NCBI GenBank assembly: GCA_947471745.1
Contig: CANJKZ010000080.1
Coordinates: 851,501 to 915,500 of the forward strand
DNA from: Closterium sp. Naga37s-1
Lineage: Eukaryota; Streptophyta; Zygnematophyceae; Desmidiales; Closteriaceae
Reading direction: 5' to 3'
Length of the DNA stretch: 64,000 nt
This document shows, in pieces, positions 58,351 through 64,000 of the stretch. Every line of letters begins with the position of its first letter. Within the stretch, counting starts at the first letter, position 1. The notes below the pieces were generated by a model that saw only the letters and a list, made by a program, of their open reading frames with translations, was not told the DNA's origin and ran no database searches. The position numbers were made by a program, and so were the translations under genes.

Positions 58351-58984
58351 GAACGGGGATTGATGGGAGAAAGCAAAAGGGGAATTATTTGGAATGGTGC
58401 TGTTTTTGTCGCTCGTTTCCTTCGCGGCTTTGACTTTAAGCCTTGAAAACACGTCTGGATGGCGAGAGCACTCTCAAAAGTTTTTGAAATGGAGCTGTTT
58501 TTGCGTTTGTTTTTGAGGCGCCTAAAAACGAGCGGTTTTCTCAGAGTTCTCCGTTCAAGCACCTCCGTTTAAGCTCGGAAAGTTCTCCGTTCGAGCAGCT
58601 CTCCTAATGCCCACCTCACCCACGCTAAAATGACTCCGTGATGCAAAGAATGAGAATGACGTAGCGGAGTTGCGAGTCTCTATATCTACTTTACGACAGG
58701 GAAAAACAGAGAGGGAACGACGGAAAAAGTGGTGCGAGATGGAACGAATAGAAATTAACGGTGATTGGAGCATGGACTGGATCCAAATGAGGAGGAAAAC
58801 CACTGAATGAGGTGCGCGTATAGCTCGCGAAGAAGAAAAATCAGGAGGGAAATAGGACAGAGAGAACAGGAGGAGGTGGAGGGTAGAGGAACTAACTGAC
58901 ACGGAATGCCCAGGAGAGTTTACACAAACTGTCAAATGCGTTAAATGTTTGAAGTGTGAAGATGAGGTGAACAATGGGTTGCTG
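58351..58984. other. Non-coding stretch, no gene recognised
   Basis: Composition is mixed, with several small direct similarities (for example TTCTCCGTTCAAGC and TTCTCCGTTCGAGC at about 58545-58590). A long minus frame crosses it but its translation is low-complexity S/F/L/H and not convincing. Confidence 0.5.
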
Positions 58985-59089
58985 CGTCGCGAGCCCTTGC
59001 CTTCCGGGTCAGCATGGTTCTTCTGTCTCTTCTCCTCCCGTCGCTCGGCGCGCTCTCTCACTTCGCCAGTAGGCTGCAGCGCTGCCATG
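58985..59089 (-). CDS. Possible first exon of the F-box/polyQ paralogue
   Basis: From an ATG at 59089 (TTTTCCATGGC context) the minus strand reads MAALQPTGEVRERAERREEK followed by a charged stretch RQKNHADPEGKGSRR. Composition is coding-like, unlike the surrounding frame. The donor was not identified and the function is unknown. Confidence 0.3.
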
Positions 59090-59606
59090 GAAAACGAAGT
59101 CTCCCGCTTCGCAAGTGGTAATCGTGTACTCCTTAAATAGAGGCTACCGTATGTATTCAACACAAGAATCATGCATTTGCACTCGTCACTTGAACTCTAC
59201 CGCACCTGTCGCGGCTATGGTTCCTACCTAGCCGCCTAGTGTTGATGATGTCTGTGAACCAGGTCTGGCCTACTAATATGCAGCACTGACAATGCCCATT
59301 CGAAGCGGGTCACCTCACTTTCGTTCGTTTCGCATTTCACTTCGATTCGAAGAGGTTCATTTTCTGTTCCACAATGGTATGAAACGGTGAACCGTTGATG
59401 AAAATGACAAACTACGAGTCGCCCACGCAACTCAACAGTCAACAACTCCGCAACGCCCGCTTTTGGTCAGGCCTCGATAAACTCGCAAAACATCGCGGAA
59501 TACTTGATGGCAATGGAAACGTATCTCACAGGTGCAAAACTTGTTTATTGTGTCTTCAGTAAAAGCATAACAAATTACAAGTTAGCAACAGAACCAATGA
59601 AGTTCC
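59090..59606. other. Intergenic region
   Basis: No gene is seen between the possible exon at 59089 and the PPR stop at 59607. About 59150-59210 carries the block shared with 55575-55635. Confidence 0.5.
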
Positions 59607-62326
59607 TCATAATGTTTTAGCACTACTGAAGGCTTTCTCAGCCCTAACAGCCTTCCCAACTGGTGGAGTCAAAACGCTCTGGTGCTCCTGCAGCAGCGCC
59701 TCTGCTCTCTGCTCCGCCCCGATGTTAATCAACGCCCTGTGCACCTGCATCACCATGCCCTCATCCAGATTCACACCCAGCTCTATCATGCTGCCGTACA
59801 CCTGCAAGCATGAATAGATAAAGCACCTGGTTACATCACCAGTATTTTGCTCAGGCTTCACGCATGGCAACAACATATAGCCATACGTACCTGCATTGCA
59901 TGCACCGACCGCACATCGCACAGGACAGAACATAGCAGAAACGCACAGCACCTGACAGAACCGCACATAACCGCACAAAACCGCTACAAACTGCACTGAA
60001 CGGCACAGACGTACCACGAGCACCTTGAGGGGCCGTCCCTGCTGCTGCGTGTACAGGCTCGTCGCGCGTGCAAATGTGGTGCACATACCTACATGCACAC
60101 GACCGCACAGAACCGCAAAGAACCGTACCTCGAGCACTTTGAGCGGCCGTCCCTGTTGCATGTACAGGCTCATCACTCGTGCAAACGTGGCACGCGGCAC
60201 CGTGTCCAGATGGCGGCCCATTATTCGCTCCCACGTGCCGTCCAGCTCAGCGTGCCGCCCCGTGGCAGCCATGGCCTCCATCATCAAATCATACGTGCCA
60301 AACGTCCGCCCTTGCCCCCTCGCCAGCATCCACTTGCACACCTGCGCTTGGGGTTGGGGTTTATGGGGAAGAGGGAAATAGACGCAGCTCAGCGTGTCGC
60401 CCCGTGGCAGCCATGGCCTCCATCATGAGATCGTATGTGCCGAATGTTCTGCCCTGCCCTCTTGCCAGCATCCACTTGCACACCTGCGTTTAGGGTATGG
60501 GGTTGTGGGCGGGAGGTGTGGATGGGAGGTGCAAGGATCCCAGCTCAGCGTGTCGCCCCGTGGCAGCCATGGCCTCCATCATTAGGTCGTATGTGCCGAA
60601 TGTTCTGCCCTGCCCTCTTGTCAGCATCCACTTGCACACCTGGGCTTCGGGTTTAGGGAGGGGGAATCTGAGCTGGAAGGCTGCTCATGCGTCCAGCGCC
60701 ACTCCTCTCTCCCTGTTCCGAATAGCTTTGCCACACAGTATCCATCTGTGCTACTCTCTCTCCCCCTCACCTGCAGTATTCTCTTCCACTCGCCCCCCTG
60801 CTGCATGATTCTCAGAGCGCGTTTCACAGTAAGCAGGGTGAAGTCTAGCTGGAAGGCGGCCCATGCGTCGAGAGCCATTGCTCTCCTCTCCCTGCCTAAT
60901 TTGCCTCCGACCTCTCCCCCTCACCTGCAGTACCCGCTTCCACCGGCCCTCTTGCTGCATGATTCTCTGCGCGCGTTTCACGGCCAGCAGAGGGAAGTCG
61001 AGCTGGAAGGCGGCCCATGCCCATGCGTCGAGAGCTCATTAGCAATGTTGCCATAGCATCTAACTATGTCACCCTCTCCCCCTCACCTGCAGTATTCGCT
61101 TCCACTGGCCCTCCTGCTGCATCATCCTAAGAGCTCGCTTCACAGCCAGCAGGGGGAAGTCGAGCTGGAAGGCCGCCCATGCGTCGAGAGCTCTGTACAC
61201 GTCCTCCTTGCTGTCTGGCACGTCACGGATCTGACAATAAGGAGTACAGAAGGAAGGGAGTTGGATGGGGCGGTAATTGGTGTGAAAGGAAGATGGGAGT
61301 AACGAGTACGAACAAAAAGGACAGATTGCACGAATACGAGTGTGAAAAGCAGAGAGCTGTGAGTGGGGGAATAAGTGGGGGGAGAAGTGGGCGAGTGCGT
61401 GGATTGGTGGGAGGGAAAGTGCGGTGCGTGAGGGTGTGAATACATGACTGACTGACTGATCAAGTTGGTTGAACGAGATAGTGAGGGTGGGAGTGAGGGA
61501 GGGCATGTGTGCCCGTGCCGTGCATGCACACACACACTCACAGCAGCAATGAGAGCATTGGCGCGCCCCCCGATGTTCCGCGTGTCTTTCTTCTTCCATG
61601 AGCAGAACACACGCTGCCACGCGGGGAGAGGGAGGAAGGGATAGGGGAGAGGGATAAGGAGATCAGATAAAGGGGTGGTAGTGTTGGGCCGCCCCCCAAT
61701 GTTCCGCGTGTTCTTTTTCTTGCATGAGCAGAACACACGCTGGCATGGGGGGAGAGGGAGGAGGAGGAGGGGGACGGGGTGGGAAGAGAGAGAATGAAGG
61801 GGATGAAGACGGGGGAAGGGTGGGAGGAGAGAAGGGGGAAAGGGAAAGGGGAAAAGGGCAAGGGGGAAGGGGGAAGCGGGAAGGGGGAAGGGGGAAAGGG
61901 GAAAGGGGAAGGAGTTGGGGAAGGGTTGGCCTGCCCCTCAAGCGTGTCCTTCCGCCAAGCAGGAGGAGCGGGGGAAAGGGTTTTTTCAAGAGAAAATGCT
62001 AGTCAGGTCAAATCTCGAGGTCACGTGAGCAGCAGCAAGCGGCTCGACTACCAGGACGCGACTCGTCGTACCAGCGGCTGTCGCGGCGGCGCGTTAGAGG
62101 ACTCCCGTTGGCGGGGCGCCGCGAATCGCCCGTCTCTCGGAACGAGCGGGTTGCAGAGTTGGAGGCACGAGGACAGAGATGTGACTTTAGCGGGTGTGAC
62201 TAATGCGCGCGATGTGGCCGCAGCAGAGGTGACGAAAGCGCGAGGTGTGACTCTAGCGGAAATGACGAAAGCACGCGACGTGGCTGGGAATCGAACAACC
62301 GCCCTCGATGCAGTAAGGCGGAGCAT
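59607..62326 (-). CDS. Short P-type PPR protein with organellar transit peptide (THA8/EMB1417-like)
   Basis: Five exons join in phase 0 throughout: 62326-62072 (85 codons), 61613-61542 (24), 61230-61087 (48), 60341-60129 (71) and 59801-59607 (64 plus stop), 292 residues in all. Donors are GTACGA, GTGAGT, GTGAGG and GTACGG; all acceptors are CAG. Residues 1-85 are rich in R, S, A, T and V with almost no acidic residues (MLRLTASRAVVRFPATSRAF), typical of a plastid or mitochondrial transit peptide. The core DVYRALDAWAAFQLDFPLL, GQWKRILQ, KWMLARGQGRTFGTYDLMM, MSLYMQQGRP and VYGSMIELGVN matches short plant PPR proteins as I remember them. These bind organellar RNA; the target cannot be inferred. 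Exons 2, 3 and 4 all have partial tandem copies in neighbouring introns. Confidence 0.83.
59905..60012 (-). repeat. Degenerate ACCGCACA-type short repeat in PPR intron 4
   Basis: Irregular iterations of CCGCACA, ACAGAAC and ACAAAACCGC on the plus strand, without fixed period. No coding content. Confidence 0.6.
60015..60083 (-). pseudogene. Partial copy of the 3' end of PPR exon 4
   Basis: Codes ATFARATSLYTQQQGRPLKVL-like residues and ends CTCGTG|GTACGT with an intact donor. The true exon end is at 60129 (CTCGAG|GTACGG). The CACATACCTACATG tract between them is intronic. Confidence 0.8.
60385..60640 (-). pseudogene. Two partial copies of the 5' part of PPR exon 4
   Basis: Copies at about 60385-60485 and 60541-60639 repeat the first ~100 bp of exon 4 (VCKWMLARGQGRTFGTYDLM, MEAMAATGRH) with one or two base changes. 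Each retains the CAG acceptor and is then cut at AGCTGAG. Spacing between equivalent points is about 150 bp. Confidence 0.85.
60666..61036 (-). pseudogene. Three partial copies of the 3' part of PPR exon 3
   Basis: The copies are at about 60925-61036 (AFQLDFPLLAVKRAQRIMQQ, WKRVLQ), 60771-60878 (AFQLDFTLLTVKRALRIMQQ, WKRILQ) and a remnant at 60666-60700 (ALDA..AAFQL). The two long ones end CTGCAG|GTGAGGGG, so their donors are intact, but they lack the exon 5' third and an acceptor. The full exon is 61087-61230. Confidence 0.85.
61680..61739 (-). pseudogene. Partial copy of PPR exon 2
   Basis: Starts after ATGCCAG with RVFCSCKKKNTRNIGGRPN, compared with RVFCSWKKKDTRNIGGRAN in the full exon at 61542-61613. 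It loses the LIAA end and donor. It lies 67 bp upstream of the real exon on the minus strand. Confidence 0.82.
61747..61925 (+). repeat. Homopurine G-run tract in PPR intron 1
   Basis: Almost purely purine on the plus strand, with many GGGGGAAGGGGGAAGCGGGA-type blocks that satisfy the canonical G-quadruplex pattern. On the gene strand it is a long pyrimidine tract upstream of exon 2 and its copy. Confidence 0.9.
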
Positions 62327-62592
62327 TGGCGACAATAGAGACGCGTGGGAGGATGGAATGAGATAGTAATGAGGCTGGGAGAGTGACCAGTAGAGGTGGC
62401 GAGTCGAGAATGGTCTAAGAACGGTGTAAGTCGTGATTAAAAGTCACCACGGAGCCGCGAAAAAGGGGCTCGTGAAAGGCGCGCTCAGGTCTTTCTACTA
62501 GAATTGACGACGACACGAGAGCTACGATCTAAAAAGGTTCACATGCCGCTAACGCCGTAGCTAAAGGAAGCGATGTAAACATAAGCTGGATG

Positions 62593-62665
62593 TGGAGGTG
62601 AGGGGTATCGATCCCCTTACCTATCGCATGCGAAGCGATCGCTCTACCATGTGAGCTACACCCCC
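62593..62665 (-). tRNA. tRNA-Ala (anticodon CGC)
   Basis: The 73 nt fold fully: acceptor GGGGGTG pairs with CACCTCC and includes the G3:U70 alanine identity pair; D arm GCTC/GAGC; anticodon stem ATCGC/GCGAT with loop TTCGCAT (anticodon CGC); T stem AGGGG/CCCCT with loop ATCGATA; discriminator A. The T-loop and variable-loop sequences match land-plant nuclear tRNA-Ala as I recall it. There is no intron. CCA is not encoded, as expected for a nuclear gene. A run of five T lies about 58 nt downstream on the gene strand, far for a Pol III terminator. Confidence 0.95.
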
Positions 62666-62759
62666 ATGTAAACTAAAAAACCGTAAATTTTATTGTTCAT
62701 AGTTGTTTAATTGACAAGTGCCATAACTGGCCACATTCACAAAAGAACGGCTGACCGCG

Positions 62760-64000
62760 ATGGAGGTGAGGGAGGCGTTCGAGATCCAGCAGACAGCAAG
62801 TTACATCGTGACACGTGGCTTCTCGCGCGTGTGCCTTCAGTTCCCCGACTCGCTCCTCCCGCACGCCGTCTCCGTCCACGACGCGTTAAGAGCCGAATGC
62901 GCCGCGCTTATCAACAGCCAGCATCACGCAGCTTGTAGTGGGGAAAATGAGACCAAAACGCTACCTGAGACTTCCCCTGAAACCACTCCTGAAATTTCTG
63001 TTGAAGCACTTCAAGATCAAGACTCCTTGAGATCGAGCGACCCGCCCGGGAGAAAACTGCACGGGTCTGGGTTTCCGGGTTTTACGGAGGGTCAAGGAGA
63101 GAAGCAGGCGGGAGATGCGGCGGATCCTCCGCGTCGGGACGTGCCGCATTTCTATGTGCTGGCTGACGCGGCGACCGCCACGTGCAGCAGCTGCTGCGTG
63201 GATGAGGTGTCGCCGTGCCACGTCAGCGCTGAATGTATCATCCACTACGGCCACGCGTGCATGTCGCGCCGCCCGGCGCGGTTCCCTGTGCGGTACGTGC
63301 TGCCACGTCAGCCCATCGACGTGGCGGCGTGTGCTGCGGCAATAAAAGCACACTTCAAGAGCAGCACCGGCGGCGGCAGCAGCAGCAGCACCACCACCAC
63401 CAATAGCAACACCCCCGCAAGTACCGGCGCCGATAGCGGAGATTCCCCCCCGCGCGCGCCCCCCCGCGTGGTGCTGGTGCTGTTCGCGCTCGAGTTCGCG
63501 CACGCCGCGGACGAATTTGCGCTCGCTCTGGGGGAAAGCGGCGGAGCGGAAGCGGCGGAGGCAGAGAGGGAAGGGGCGGGGGAGGGGGAAGAAGTGCGGT
63601 ACGTGGTGGCGCAGGTGCGCGAGCGGGAGGTGGAACCGGAGGAAGGGGGGAAGAGTGGCGGTGCTGACACGTGTCGCGCCGTGAGTGGCGGGTGCTGTAA
63701 CGGCGGTGCCAGAGAGGAGACTGACAGAAGCGCGTGCTGCGGGGGAGCGACAGACAGGGGCACGTGCGGAAATATCTCTTGTTGTGGTGAAGATATTTCC
63801 TCCAATGCTGCTGCTGCTGCTGCTGCTGATGGTGGTACTGCAGCTTCAGTCGCTGCCAGTATCCATTCTTCTGCCGCCCAGTGTGCCGCCCAGTGTGCTG
63901 CCCCTGGCACTCTCTTCGAACACGGCGGCCTGCGGTGGGTGCTGCCGCCCATGTCGAGCATGGCTGCAGAAACTGCCAAAAGCAGCAACCCAATTAACCA
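62760..64000 (+). CDS. DPH2: Diphthamide biosynthesis protein 2 (5' part, runs off the window)
   Basis: From ATG at 62760 one frame stays open for 413 codons to the window end without an intron. Residues 22-34 (SRVCLQFPDSLLP) and 131-136 FYVLAD, then CSSCCVDEV (142-150) and IIHYGHACMS (160-169), are the N-terminal signature of DPH2. The clustered Cys match the [4Fe-4S]-binding region. Dph1-Dph2 transfers a 3-amino-3-carboxypropyl group from SAM to a histidine of eEF2, in the cytosol. Oddities: the usual DTxYGSCC reads DAATATCSSCC, an acidic/Ser/Pro insert fills residues 55-128, and long Ser/Thr, Glu/Gly and Cys-rich inserts plus an Ala run (GCT repeats near 63808) follow residue 200. GGLRWVLPP near the window end resembles the later DPH2 domain, so the inserts enlarge an otherwise ~500-residue family. 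Confidence 0.92.
   Translation, partial: MEVREAFEIQQTASYIVTRGFSRVCLQFPDSLLPHAVSVHDALRAECAALINSQHHAACSGENETKTLPETSPETTPEISVEALQDQDSLRSSDPPGRKLHGSGFPGFTEGQGEKQAGDAADPPRRDVPHFYVLADAATATCSSCCVDEVSPCHVSAECIIHYGHACMSRRPARFPVRYVLPRQPIDVAACAAAIKAHFKSSTGGGSSSSTTTTNSNTPASTGADSGDSPPRAPPRVVLVLFALEFAHAADEFALALGESGGAEAAEAEREGAGEGEEVRYVVAQVREREVEPEEGGKSGGADTCRAVSGGCCNGGAREETDRSACCGGATDRGTCGNISCCGEDISSNAAAAAAADGGTAASVAASIHSSAAQCAAQCAAPGTLFEHGGLRWVLPPMSSMAAETAKSSNPIN

Noticed and set aside
1-64000. LTR retroelements, viral copies, terminal-repeat DNA transposons
   Set aside because: No polymerase, integrase, transposase, capsid or long terminal-repeat signature was recognised in any frame outside the tandem arrays.

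Overview
The window looks like nuclear DNA of a green-lineage (streptophyte-like) eukaryote. The evidence is a plant-type nuclear tRNA-Ala(CGC), a short PPR-repeat gene with a transit-peptide-like N-terminus, intron-rich genes whose splice phases agree, a DPH2 gene and a plant-type FemAB/GNAT-like gene. The species cannot be named from the sequence. A charophyte or zygnematophyte alga is possible, but that is inference. No virus-like or LTR element was recognised.

Layout. (1) 1-10478 (+): a FemAB-like (PF04339-type) acyltransferase gene that begins upstream of the window. Its second visible intron holds a 5.5-kb, 26-bp minisatellite (about 211 units). (2) 10808-12860 (-): a leucine-rich-repeat protein with a long polyglutamine block, with a 38-unit 25-bp minisatellite just upstream of its start. 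(3) 13829-14675 (-): three well-spliced exons of a gene I do not recognise. (4) 14690-54860: about 40 kb of tandem repeats, made of a ~75-bp degenerate family, a diverged 22/24-bp family, a very homogeneous 24-bp megasatellite (about 1,530 units) and a diverged right edge. (5) 56200-57220 (-): an unrecognised gene fragment. (6) 57318-58290 (-): a rearranged paralogue of the LRR/polyQ gene, with F-box-like exon copies. (7) 59607-62326 (-): a five-exon PPR gene. (8) 62593-62665 (-): tRNA-Ala. (9) 62760 to the window end (+): DPH2, head-to-head with the PPR gene and with the tRNA between them.

The most striking property is shared by nearly every gene here. Pieces of exons spanning an exon/intron boundary are tandemly duplicated two to four times, usually with splice signals attached, while one full copy keeps the correct phase. 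One such boundary (exon end plus 5' splice site) appears to have seeded the 26-bp array, and a 12-bp array sits at another donor. Within the FemAB-like gene a short palindrome (half-site TGACTTTTGAGTC plus its reverse complement) lies three times exactly between two direct copies of 40-47 bp of local sequence. A degenerate fourth case occurs near 57.3 kb. This palindrome/duplication association is the best candidate for something undescribed.

The genes have unrelated housekeeping or organellar roles (diphthamide synthesis, organelle RNA binding, an acyltransferase-like enzyme) and do not form a pathway.
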